Part shown: in pieces, positions 42,215-50,747 of the stretch
Position numbering within the stretch: the stretch's first letter is position 1
Layout: each line of letters starts with the position of its first letter
Origin: JAMQPK01 sp035937795
Lineage (GTDB): Bacteria > Acidobacteriota > Vicinamibacteria > Vicinamibacterales > JAMQPK01
Direction: 5' to 3'
Assembly: GCA_035937795.1 (NCBI GenBank)
Contig: DASZHO010000035.1
Coordinates: 41,247-105,246, forward strand
DNA length: 64,000 bases
The notes under the pieces: model-generated
What the model was told of the DNA's origin: nothing
The model's input: only the letters and a program-made list of their open reading frames with translations
Databases searched by the model: none
Made by a program: the position numbers and the translations under genes

Positions 42215-45200
42215 ATCGTCCGCCGCCTTCGCGCGAAGCGCTCCATCAACACGAACAGCATGGGGATCACGAAGATAGCGAGCCCCGTGGCGGCGAGCAT
42301 GCCGCTGATCACGACCGTCCCTAACACCCGTCGTGACGCGCCGCCGGATCCGGTCGCCATCCACAGCGGAACCGTTCCCAGAATGAATGCGAACGACGTC
42401 ATCAGAATCGGTCTCAGGCGCACGCGGGCGCCTTCGAGCGCCGCGTCGGCCAGGGTGCTCCCCGCTTCGAGCCGGTCTTTCGAGAATTCGACGATGAGGA
42501 TGGCGTTCTTCGCTGCGAGCCCAACCAGCATGACGAGTCCGATTTGCGCAAAGACGTCGAGATCGAACCGGCGCAGGTAGAGCCCGAGAAATGCGCCGAA
42601 TATCGCGATTGGAACCGACAGCAGCACGGAGAACGGCAGGGACCAGCTCTCGTAGAGACCGGCGAGAATCAGGAAGACAAAACCAAGGGACAGACCAAAT
42701 GTGGCCGCTATCGTCCCTGACGCCTTCCGCTCCTGGTACGACAAGTCGGCGAAGTCGTAGCCAATGTCCGGGGGCAAGGTTGCCTTGGCGACGTCTTCAA
42801 GCGCATCCAATGCCTGGCCGGAGCTGTAGCCAGGCGCCGCGCCGCCGAGCAGCTGGACCGCGCGATACAAATTGAATCGATTGGTGTAGGTCGGACCGTA
42901 CACCTTGCTCAGCGACACCAGTGCCGACAGCGGCACCATGACCTGCTGGCCGTTTCGCACGTAGAAGCGCGCGATGTCCTCCGGCTGCATCCGCGCGTCG
43001 CTTTCGGCTTGCATGAACACCCGCCACTGGCGGCCGAAGCGGTTGAACTGATTCACGTACAGGCCGCCGAGGAACGTCTGCAGCGTCTGGTAGACGTCCC
43101 CCACGGGAACGCCTTGTTTCAACGACTTGTCGCGATCGACGTTCGCATACACCTGCGGGTCGGACGCCGAAAAGATCGTCGCGACGCCCGCCAGTTCCGG
43201 CCGCTTCCGGGCAGCCTCGATGAACGTCTGAACATTCTTGTCGAGGAACTCGACCGACCTGCCACCCCGATCCTGCAGCCAGAACGAAAAGCCGCCCGAG
43301 TTGCCGAGTCCGGGGATCGCGGGCGGCGTGAACGCAAATGCGAACGCCTCCGGGATCTCGGTCACCAGCCGGCCGTTCAGCCGGTCGACGAGCGACCGGG
43401 CGCTCTGGGCGGCGTCCCGCCGCCGATCCCACGGCTTCAAGTTGACGAAAAAAAGCGCGGTGTTGTCGGACGAAACGTTCGAGACGAGACTGAAGCCGAC
43501 GATGGTGGTGACCCCCTCGATGCTTCCGTTCCCGCTGAGAATCGTTTCGATCCGCCGGCAGATTTCGTCCGTTCGCGCGAGCGATGCGGTCGGCGGCAGC
43601 TGTACGTTGACGAAGAAGTAGCCGTAGTCTTCCTCGGGCACGAAGCCCGTCGGGAGCTTGTTCAGCAGCAGGAAATCGGCCACGGCGAAGAACGCGAGAG
43701 CTGCGATTCCAATCGCCGCTTTTCGGACCAGCGCGCGACTCAGGCGAACGTAGCCGTCGGTCGCGGCAGCCAGACCGCGGCTGAATAGCGCAAAGAAGCG
43801 CCGCGAGACGCCTGAGGTCAGGGCGCCGGGCCGCAGCAGCATGGCGGACAGCGCGGGGGTGAGCGTCAGGGCGTTGAACGCGGAAATCATCATCGAGATC
43901 GCGATGGTGACGGCGAACTGCTTGTTCAGCCGTCCCTGGATGCCGCCCGTCAGGCCGATTGGAACAAATACCGCGGCGAGAATCAGCGCGATGCTCACGA
44001 CCGGACCGGCCACCTCTTCCATCGCCTGAAGCGTCGCGTCACGCGGCGACAATCCCAGCTCGATGTGGTGCTGAACGGCTTCCACGACGACGATCGCATC
44101 GTCCACGACCAATCCAACCGCGAGGACGAGGCCGAACAGCGACAGCGTGTTGATCGAAAACCCCAGCAACGGAAATGCCGCGAACGTGCCGACGAGCGAT
44201 ACGGGCACTGCCAGCATCGGGATCAGGGTCGCGCGCCAGCTCTGGAGGAAGAGGAAGACGACCAGCATGACCAGCGCTATGGCTTCAGCGAGTGTCTTGA
44301 CAATCTCCCGGATACCCTCGACCACCGGGACGCTCGTGTCGAACGCATAGGCATACTCAACGTCGTCTGGAAAGCTCTGTCGTTGTGTTGCCAGTACGCG
44401 CTTGATTGCGGCGGCCAATGCCACCGCGTTTGAGCCTGGAGCTTGAAACACGGCAAAGATGCAGCTTGGGTCGCCGTTGTATCGCCCGGCCTGGCGGTAA
44501 TTCAACCCGCCCAATTCGACCCGTGCCACGTCCTGCATGCGAACCACCGAGCCGTCAGGATTGGCCCGCACCACGATGCGTCCGAACTCTTCGGCTGTCT
44601 CCAATCGTCCTTGCGTACGCACCGTGAAGGTGGTTTCCTGGGAAGCGGCTGCCGGCGATGCGCCGAGCTGGCCAGCTGGATTGACCGTGCTCTGTTGCTT
44701 GATCGCGTTCGAGAGATCGAGAACCGTCAAACCCAGCTTCGCAACGAGATCCGGCTTCACCCATATGCGCATCGCATAGTCGGCGCCTCCGAAGATGAGC
44801 ACTTGACCCACGCCGGGCACCCGCAGCAACGAGTCGACGATGCTGATTCGCGCGTAGTTGGCGAGGAAGAGCGTATCGTGCGAGTGCCTGGGTGAGAAGA
44901 GCGCAGCGGCGAATAGCGGCAGCCCGGTCGATTGCCGGATCGTCGAGCCGAACTGCGTGACTTCGGGCGGGAGGTTGGCCTGGGCTTCCGCCAGCCGGTT
45001 CTGGACGTTGACCTGGTCGGTGTTGACGTCACTGTCTGTATCGAATGTGATCGTGAGCTGTGTCGTATTGTCATTGGCATTCGTCGACTGCATGTACAAC
45101 ATCTTGTCGACGCCGTTCATCTGCTGTTCGATCGGGGTAGCCACCGCCTGTTCCATCGTGATCGCATCAGCGCCTGGATAGGTCGTGGTGACGATGATCT

Positions 45201-45324
45201 GCGGCGGGACGATTTCCGGGAACTGCGACTGTGGGAGACCGCGCATCGAGACCACGCCCACAACCACGGTGATAATCGCGATGACCATCGCGACGATCGG
45301 CCGATCGATGAAGAACCTGAACAC
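42211..45324 (-). CDS. RND multidrug efflux transporter (AcrB/MexB, HAE1 family)
   Basis: A 1037-residue, full-length inner-membrane pump beginning MFRFFIDRPIVAMVIAIITV. The proton-relay Asp-Asp pair is present in GLVVDDAIVVVEA, and the pore regions and 12 membrane helices are as in AcrB. It exports hydrophobic compounds using the proton gradient. It is 4 nt downstream of the adaptor gene and coupled to the channel gene. Confidence 0.96.
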   Translation of the reverse strand: MFRFFIDRPIVAMVIAIITVVVGVVSMRGLPQSQFPEIVPPQIIVTTTYPGADAITMEQAVATPIEQQMNGVDKMLYMQSTNANDNTTQLTITFDTDSDVNTDQVNVQNRLAEAQANLPPEVTQFGSTIRQSTGLPLFAAALFSPRHSHDTLFLANYARISIVDSLLRVPGVGQVLIFGGADYAMRIWVKPDLVAKLGLTVLDLSNAIKQQSTVNPAGQLGASPAAASQETTFTVRTQGRLETAEEFGRIVVRANPDGSVVRMQDVARVELGGLNYRQAGRYNGDPSCIFAVFQAPGSNAVALAAAIKRVLATQRQSFPDDVEYAYAFDTSVPVVEGIREIVKTLAEAIALVMLVVFLFLQSWRATLIPMLAVPVSLVGTFAAFPLLGFSINTLSLFGLVLAVGLVVDDAIVVVEAVQHHIELGLSPRDATLQAMEEVAGPVVSIALILAAVFVPIGLTGGIQGRLNKQFAVTIAISMMISAFNALTLTPALSAMLLRPGALTSGVSRRFFALFSRGLAAATDGYVRLSRALVRKAAIGIAALAFFAVADFLLLNKLPTGFVPEEDYGYFFVNVQLPPTASLARTDEICRRIETILSGNGSIEGVTTIVGFSLVSNVSSDNTALFFVNLKPWDRRRDAAQSARSLVDRLNGRLVTEIPEAFAFAFTPPAIPGLGNSGGFSFWLQDRGGRSVEFLDKNVQTFIEAARKRPELAGVATIFSASDPQVYANVDRDKSLKQGVPVGDVYQTLQTFLGGLYVNQFNRFGRQWRVFMQAESDARMQPEDIARFYVRNGQQVMVPLSALVSLSKVYGPTYTNRFNLYRAVQLLGGAAPGYSSGQALDALEDVAKATLPPDIGYDFADLSYQERKASGTIAATFGLSLGFVFLILAGLYESWSLPFSVLLSVPIAIFGAFLGLYLRRFDLDVFAQIGLVMLVGLAAKNAILIVEFSKDRLEAGSTLADAALEGARVRLRPILMTSFAFILGTVPLWMATGSGGASRRVLGTVVISGMLAATGLAIFVIPMLFVLMERFARRRRTI

Positions 45325-45328
45325 GAGG

Positions 45329-46462
45329 CTAACCCTCGGTCTGCCTGAACGGCTTGGGCGATACGACGGTCCCCTCTCTGACCGCCGGTGGCGCGCCTAC
45401 GATCACCCGCTCACCAGCCTTCAGGCCGGCTTTGACGATCTGAAGATTGCCGACGCGATCGCCAACGGTGATGGAGCGGACGGCGACCTGATTGCCGGGG
45501 CCCAGGACTCGTATCTGATAGCCGCCTTGAAGGTCGGCGACGGCGCGCTGCGGAACGACCAGCGCATGATCGTCGGTGCGGGTAACGCCGCGGACGCGCC
45601 CGTATTGACCCGGCCGCAGCACGTTGCCCGGATTCGCAAATGCCGCCACCAGCCGGATGGTCCCGGTGCCTCGGTCCACTTCACGGTCGGCCGCGACGAA
45701 CCTGCCCTTGTACGCATAGGGACGGCCGTCACTCAGCGTGAGCGAGAGCCCCGCGCGCGCATCCCACGGCTCTCCATCCCCGCGACGCGGTCCGTTGAGT
45801 GACTCCGCCATTTGCAGGTACTCGGACTCGCTCACCGCGAAGTACGCTTTGATCGGCGACACCTGCGACACCGTCGTCAGGAGCGTGGCCGGCCCGACGA
45901 GGTCGCCGATCTGCGCGGTCGCGATCGCCGCGATCCCATCGATGAGCGAGGTCACCCTGGTAAATCCCACGCTCAGCTCCGCGGTCTCGACCCCGGCCCT
46001 GAGCGATTGCGCGTTGGCCTGAGCGGCGCGGAAGGCTTGAATCTCCGTATCGAGCTGGCCTTGCGCGATCGCCCGTTGTTCGGCGAGCGGGGTGTCGCGT
46101 TCGACATCGCGAGCGCTCCTGGCCAGCTGTGCCTCCGCCTGTGCCAGCTGCGCCCGCGCCTGGTCCAGCGCCGCGTTGAAGGGGCGCGGATCGATTTCGA
46201 ACAGGACCTCTCCCTTGCGCACCGCCGCGCCTTCCCGGTAGTCGCGCTTGATGAGATAGCCGCTGACCTGCGGACGGATTTGCGCGTTCACGTATCCGTC
46301 GAGGGTCGCGATCCATTCAGAGGAGATCATCACGCTCTGCTCGGCCACGGTCGCGACTTCCACCTCGAGCGCGGGCGCAGCCCCCGGTCCGGCCGCCTTA
46401 CCGCCTCCACACCCGGCGAGCGCCAGCAGGAGTCCTGCAGCGGCCGGCATCCGAAGGCTCAC
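45329..46462 (-). CDS. RND efflux periplasmic adaptor (membrane fusion protein)
   Basis: A 377-residue lipoprotein adaptor: signal LLLALAGCGGG, lipoyl halves (LDGYVNAQIRPQVSGYLIKR and LIDGIAAIATAQIGDLVGP), a coiled hairpin between them (ALDQARAQLAQAEAQLARSA) and beta-barrel and membrane-proximal domains. The GTG start at 46462 overlaps the cupredoxin stop as GTGA, which fixes the start and shows coupling to a redox gene rather than to a regulator. Confidence 0.93.
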   Translation of the reverse strand: MSLRMPAAAGLLLALAGCGGGKAAGPGAAPALEVEVATVAEQSVMISSEWIATLDGYVNAQIRPQVSGYLIKRDYREGAAVRKGEVLFEIDPRPFNAALDQARAQLAQAEAQLARSARDVERDTPLAEQRAIAQGQLDTEIQAFRAAQANAQSLRAGVETAELSVGFTRVTSLIDGIAAIATAQIGDLVGPATLLTTVSQVSPIKAYFAVSESEYLQMAESLNGPRRGDGEPWDARAGLSLTLSDGRPYAYKGRFVAADREVDRGTGTIRLVAAFANPGNVLRPGQYGRVRGVTRTDDHALVVPQRAVADLQGGYQIRVLGPGNQVAVRSITVGDRVGNLQIVKAGLKAGERVIVGAPPAVREGTVVSPKPFRQTEG

Positions 46463-47214
46463 GCACCACCTTTGTAGGTGAACGTCAACGGCTTCGTCTC
46501 GCCGGCGGCCACGGAGACCGTTTGGACCTGCGCACCGTACTTCTCGTGCCACGCCTGGATTTGAAATGTGCCTGCGGGCAGACCGCCCAGCTCGACGGTC
46601 CCCTGACCGTTCGAGACGCCAAAGAATGGGTGAGCGAACGTGGCGATGTAGGCGGACATCCACGGGTGGACATCGCACTTGACGTGGAAGACGGGTTCAA
46701 CCTTCTGGAAGAATCTCGTTTGCTTCATCCCCTGGACCGGCATGCCGATGTTGAATCCGGCGTTGATCACCGGCATCGGGTGGATGTTGTGGAGTGTCGC
46801 ATCGCTGTTGAGAATCACCAGGGGCTGCCCGGCTCTCATCCCCATGACGTGCGGGATGTAGACGCATCCCTTTTGATCCAGCGTCACCGGCGTCTGAGGG
46901 ACGGCGTACGTGCCCGTCGCGCCATCCTTCACGAAGACCAGCGCGTCTATCAGCGCGCCGTCCGCTCCAACTTCAACCGTCTGACTGAGCAACGGCTCCG
47001 CCTGATGGACTTTCGCGCAGTACGGGTCGGCACTCGTCTGGATCTTTGCTCGCGCCGGAGCCGAACCGGTGAGCACGACCTTCACGACCACCCGGGCGCT
47101 GCCCGTCGGTCCCTGAGAGGCGGCGGCGGACGCCCGCGTTCCGTTGGAGATCGAAATGTAGGCGAACAGCGCCATTGCCGTTGCAACAAGAGTGGTGACC
47201 GATATTCGCTTCAT
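46459..47214 (-). CDS. Exported cupredoxin-like (plastocyanin-type) protein
   Basis: A 251-residue protein with a signal anchor (LVATAMALFAYISISNG). The core contains likely type I copper ligands: His142 or His145 in ATLHNIHPMP, then Cys180, His183 and Met186 in KCDVHPWMSAY. A terminal domain (GGLPAGTFQIQAWHEKYG) resembles carboxypeptidase-regulatory-like beta folds. It probably carries electrons or holds copper in the periplasm. Its ATG overlaps the cytochrome stop (ATGA) and its stop overlaps the adaptor start. Confidence 0.88.
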   Translation of the reverse strand: MKRISVTTLVATAMALFAYISISNGTRASAAASQGPTGSARVVVKVVLTGSAPARAKIQTSADPYCAKVHQAEPLLSQTVEVGADGALIDALVFVKDGATGTYAVPQTPVTLDQKGCVYIPHVMGMRAGQPLVILNSDATLHNIHPMPVINAGFNIGMPVQGMKQTRFFQKVEPVFHVKCDVHPWMSAYIATFAHPFFGVSNGQGTVELGGLPAGTFQIQAWHEKYGAQVQTVSVAAGETKPLTFTYKGGA

Positions 47215-47984
47215 GGCTTCTCCTTCTGGACGCTGCCGGCGCCTGGGCGGGTCACCGCAAGGCTTTGGATGTAGTGCACCAGATCCCAGGCCTCGTCCGG
47301 TGCGATGCTTTCGGAAAACGAGGGCATCGGTGTGCCGTTCAGGCCCGTCATGAACACGCGATACAGGTCGGCGCCTGTGGTCCCACCCTTCATGTGGCCC
47401 TTGGTCAAATCAAACGGCAGGATCGGGTTGCCCCAGTCGTCGGTCTCGGTCTTTGCGGCAGGCCCATCGCCGGCTCCGCCGTCGCCGTGACATTGCGCAC
47501 AGTTCTGTTTCTCGTACACCGTGCGGCCCTTGGCGACAGACTCCGGTGTGTGCGCCGGCTCGGGCGCGATCTGGAGCGGCATTGCCGCCTCGTCGCTCTT
47601 CCAGCGAGGCGAGAACGTCTGGATGTAGGCGATCACATCGCGCCTGGCTCGTTCGCTGAGAGGGAAGAACGACGGCATCGCCGTCCAATACACTCCGTTA
47701 CGAATCGTGTGCTCGAGGTCAGAGACCAGCGGCAGAGAGCCGGAGGGAGTCGATCGCCACTTGAAGGTTCCCTGGCGGAAATCTCGCGGTTTGGGAACCG
47801 TGTAGGGCGCAAACTCACCGGCGCCATCGCCACGCTCTCCGTGACACGTGATGCAGTACCGCCGGTATACATCCGCGCCCCGTCCTGGGTTGCCGGGACG
47901 TTCTTGCGCCAACACCGGCAGTGTGCTCAAGGACGTGCACAACAACCATCCAATCGACAATGGCTTCGTCAGTTCAGAGAACAT
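47211..47984 (-). CDS. Periplasmic di-haem cytochrome c
   Basis: A 257-residue exported protein with two class I cytochrome domains. Haem sites are CITCH (44-48) and CAQCH (162-166); Met103 (TAMPSFF) and the Met in TPMPSF are likely axial ligands. The two domains look like an internal duplication. It would pass electrons between the cupredoxin and a membrane partner. ATGA overlap with the cupredoxin gene. Confidence 0.93.
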   Translation of the reverse strand: MFSELTKPLSIGWLLCTSLSTLPVLAQERPGNPGRGADVYRRYCITCHGERGDGAGEFAPYTVPKPRDFRQGTFKWRSTPSGSLPLVSDLEHTIRNGVYWTAMPSFFPLSERARRDVIAYIQTFSPRWKSDEAAMPLQIAPEPAHTPESVAKGRTVYEKQNCAQCHGDGGAGDGPAAKTETDDWGNPILPFDLTKGHMKGGTTGADLYRVFMTGLNGTPMPSFSESIAPDEAWDLVHYIQSLAVTRPGAGSVQKEKP

Positions 47985-48010
47985 AGACCCTCACTCACGA
48001 CGCTTCGGCG

Positions 48011-49285
48011 TCAGAACGCGAACGTGATCCCGGTCCACAGCGAGTGATGGCTCAGGTTCGAACCGTCCGGCGCACCTTGTTTGGTCTGACTCAGGGAATA
48101 GTTCACGACCAGCGCGTACTCGGCCCGCGTCGTGTACTCAAAGGTGTGTTTGACGCCGACGCTGTAGGCCGTCTGGTTGTTGAAATCGCGGGCATGCGTC
48201 GGCAATGCCTGGTCCTGATTTCTGACAAAATCGAACCGGCCAAAGACGACGAACGGAAGCCTCGGGTTGGCGATCACCTCGAGGAAGCCGCCATTGAATA
48301 CGCCGTCCCGGACTCCGCCCGGGATCAACGCTTTGTCATCGCGGCCCTGCAGCAACGTGACGACCGCGTGGACCGGCAATGCATCCGGACCAAACCACGC
48401 GTGCACCTCGCCGCCGTATTTCGTAGATGCCTTTCGCTCCGACGTCATGGCGTTCCCGCCGGGTACCCCGACCGGCCATGACGCATACGACGCGAACCCT
48501 CCCACCTCGATGGCGCTCAACGGCCCTTGATCCGGCGAGAACTCGTGCGTGACATGGCCGGACACGCCTGGCGTGCTGAATTTGGTGTTCTTCTCCGGCG
48601 AGCCAGTCACGTTGAAAACCGATACGGAGTAGCGCGAGCGGCTGCCGCGGTTATGGCCCATGAACTCCACGCCGAGGTTGTTGCCACCCATGTCAAATTT
48701 CGAGACTGAGCCGGGACTGTGATAGCTGTACGCGCCCAGCCCCACGCCGGTAAGGTCCAGATCTCGAACGCGAGAGACAGGCAGATCAGGTTCGGTGTTC
48801 CCGGCTCGCACGTTCAGCCACGAACTGTCGAAGAGGTCGTTGATGCGAAACTCGGCAGTCGGAAAACCCAGCGTCAGACCGTTGATGGAAGCCACCGGAA
48901 TGACCAGATATGAAGCGTGTGCTCCGAGCGTGCCAATGGCGCCCAGCACCGACACTCCGGCTTGAAATTGTCCGGTGCGCTGGAGTGTGGTGCCGGTCGG
49001 GCTCGTATGTGATTTGACAAGGTCGAATCCGAAGTGCGGCTGCCCTTCAACGTAGATCGGCCAGTACGCCGGGTCGGTCATGCTCGGCTCGTCTTTTCCG
49101 AGGTTCATGCGATACCCGTTGTCTCTGAACGCACGACCGAAGTCATTCAATACCGGCCAGGCCTCATGACAGACAGTGCAGCGGACGCCATACTTGCGAG
49201 CAAAGGCCGGCACGGCCGCCGCAGGACGTGGAATGGCCACCATCATGGTTACGATCCAGAGGGACAGAACGGCGATGTGTCGCAT
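48011..49285 (-). CDS. Outer-membrane c-type cytochrome/beta-barrel protein
   Basis: A 424-residue exported protein with one haem-binding motif CTVCH (36-40) just after the signal peptide and a long run of amphipathic strands ending ITFAF, a typical last strand with terminal aromatic. It looks like a porin with an N-terminal haem, a type placed near electron-transfer operons. It starts the coupled cytochrome genes and is 26 nt upstream of the di-haem cytochrome. Confidence 0.8.
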   Translation of the reverse strand: MRHIAVLSLWIVTMMVAIPRPAAAVPAFARKYGVRCTVCHEAWPVLNDFGRAFRDNGYRMNLGKDEPSMTDPAYWPIYVEGQPHFGFDLVKSHTSPTGTTLQRTGQFQAGVSVLGAIGTLGAHASYLVIPVASINGLTLGFPTAEFRINDLFDSSWLNVRAGNTEPDLPVSRVRDLDLTGVGLGAYSYHSPGSVSKFDMGGNNLGVEFMGHNRGSRSRYSVSVFNVTGSPEKNTKFSTPGVSGHVTHEFSPDQGPLSAIEVGGFASYASWPVGVPGGNAMTSERKASTKYGGEVHAWFGPDALPVHAVVTLLQGRDDKALIPGGVRDGVFNGGFLEVIANPRLPFVVFGRFDFVRNQDQALPTHARDFNNQTAYSVGVKHTFEYTTRAEYALVVNYSLSQTKQGAPDGSNLSHHSLWTGITFAF

Positions 49286-49310
49286 GATCGTTCTCCTTGT
49301 AACCTTCGTC

Positions 49311-50339
49311 TCATCGAAGCGTCCGCAGGAACTTCACGAGCTGGTCGCTGACCTGGGCAGAGGCTTCGTGTTGTACCCAGTGGCCCACATTGTCGATCTC
49401 GAGGTTCCCCACGAGACCGGGAAGACCGGCGCGGAGTTGTTCGAAGGGTGGGTAGAGTGCCCCCAAGCCGTCCGTCTTTCCCGTCATGTAAAAGGAAGGT
49501 TGGGTGATCTTCGCGCCTTTCCAGGCGCCGGACAGATAGAAATACGGTTCGGCAGCGCGGTAGTAGTTCAGGCCGCCATGAAAGCCGGTGCGTTGGAATT
49601 CAGCGATGTTATGGCTAACGTAATCAGGCTCCGCCCATGACGGCAATGGCCCGGGAGCTGGACGATGAAGGCTTCGTGCAGGATCCATCGGGTTCCACCG
49701 TGTGCTGGCCGGCGCAGAACCCGATGCCCAGAACAGAATTCCTGGAATCGTAACGGAGGCGTTGGCCCAGATGCGATCGGCCTCCGGCTTCATCTGTTCG
49801 AACATGTAGAAATCATTTTGGTGGCCGGACTTTCGCATGCGCTCGAAGACGCTGACATCCCCACGCGGAACGTAAGGAACGCTGAGACCGAATACCGCCT
49901 TGAATCTGTCAGGACGCATCAGCGTGGCGTTCCATGCATGAGCTGCGCCCCAGTCATGGCCCACAACAACAGCGCTCGCGATATTCAACGCATCGAGCAA
50001 ACCGACGAGATCGCCGGCCGTATGTAACGGCGTGTACAGGGTTGCGTCCGCAGGAGCCGAGCTGCGTCCATAGCCGCGCATATCGGGAGCAATCGCTCGA
50101 TATCCCGTTGACGCGATGGCGTTCATCTGTCGGCGCCAGGTATAAGACGTGTCCGGAAACCCGTGGCAGAAAAGAACGGCTGGCCCTTCGCCTTGCTCAG
50201 TCACGTGCAAGGAGATGCCATTCGCTGCGATGTCGTATTCCTTGAGAGATGCCGGAGCAGTTCGACCTAGCAGGAGGCTCGCACCAACAGCGGTCCCACC
50301 TGCGAGGAAGACGCGGCGACTCATAAGGTTTGCCTTCAC
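49311..50339 (-). CDS. Tat-exported epoxide hydrolase-like alpha/beta hydrolase
   Basis: A 342-residue hydrolase. SRRVFLAGGTAVGASLLLG is a twin-arginine signal. The nucleophile motif is VVGHDWGAAHAW, with Asp as in epoxide hydrolases and haloalkane dehalogenases, HGFPDT forms the oxyanion region, and the catalytic His is in VGHWVQHEA. It would open epoxides or release halides in the periplasm. It lies 25 nt before the outer-membrane cytochrome gene on the same strand. Confidence 0.9.
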   Translation of the reverse strand: MKANLMSRRVFLAGGTAVGASLLLGRTAPASLKEYDIAANGISLHVTEQGEGPAVLFCHGFPDTSYTWRRQMNAIASTGYRAIAPDMRGYGRSSAPADATLYTPLHTAGDLVGLLDALNIASAVVVGHDWGAAHAWNATLMRPDRFKAVFGLSVPYVPRGDVSVFERMRKSGHQNDFYMFEQMKPEADRIWANASVTIPGILFWASGSAPASTRWNPMDPARSLHRPAPGPLPSWAEPDYVSHNIAEFQRTGFHGGLNYYRAAEPYFYLSGAWKGAKITQPSFYMTGKTDGLGALYPPFEQLRAGLPGLVGNLEIDNVGHWVQHEASAQVSDQLVKFLRTLR

Positions 50340-50357
50340 GGTGTCGGGGGCCTTTCG

Positions 50358-50621
50358 CTAATCCTTTTCTCTCTCCATCCATTCGCGGAGATAGGGAGTG
50401 CAGTTCTCGAGCGTCGCGCCGTCCGCTTCGCAACGACTGAAGAACCGCATGGCCTCCCGATCGACCAGGGTGACGTCTTTGAGATCGACAACGATGTCGC
50501 GGTAGTTCGGGAGCAGGTCAAAGAGTCTCCTCAACTCGGCTATCGCCTGTGTTTCGATGCGGCCACTCAAAATGAAAACGCTGAATCTCCCTCGAGTGGC
50601 GGTCTCAATCCTGAAGACCAC
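50358..50621 (-). CDS. Small STAS-like domain protein
   Basis: An 87-residue protein with a STAS-like pattern: FSVFILSGRIETQAIAELRR, then DIVVDLKDVTLVDREAMRFF and YLREWMERE. The usual phosphorylatable Ser of anti-sigma antagonists is not present in the loop (LVDREA), so it is probably a structural relative. The start is uncertain: GTG at 50621 fits the fold, TTG at 50669 gives 16 more residues, and neither has a ribosome site. It ends 18 nt before the hydrolase gene. Confidence 0.7.
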   Translation of the reverse strand: MVFRIETATRGRFSVFILSGRIETQAIAELRRLFDLLPNYRDIVVDLKDVTLVDREAMRFFSRCEADGATLENCTPYLREWMEREKD

Positions 50622-50747
50622 CCATAAGGAACTGCAAACGAACGCCCACCGGGAACTTATTGAAAACAAGAGTCGAAAGGAACGATCCGGCGACGTGATT
50701 CGGGCAGAATGCCGAATTTCTGGCAGTCGAAGATGGAAGAGGGGACC

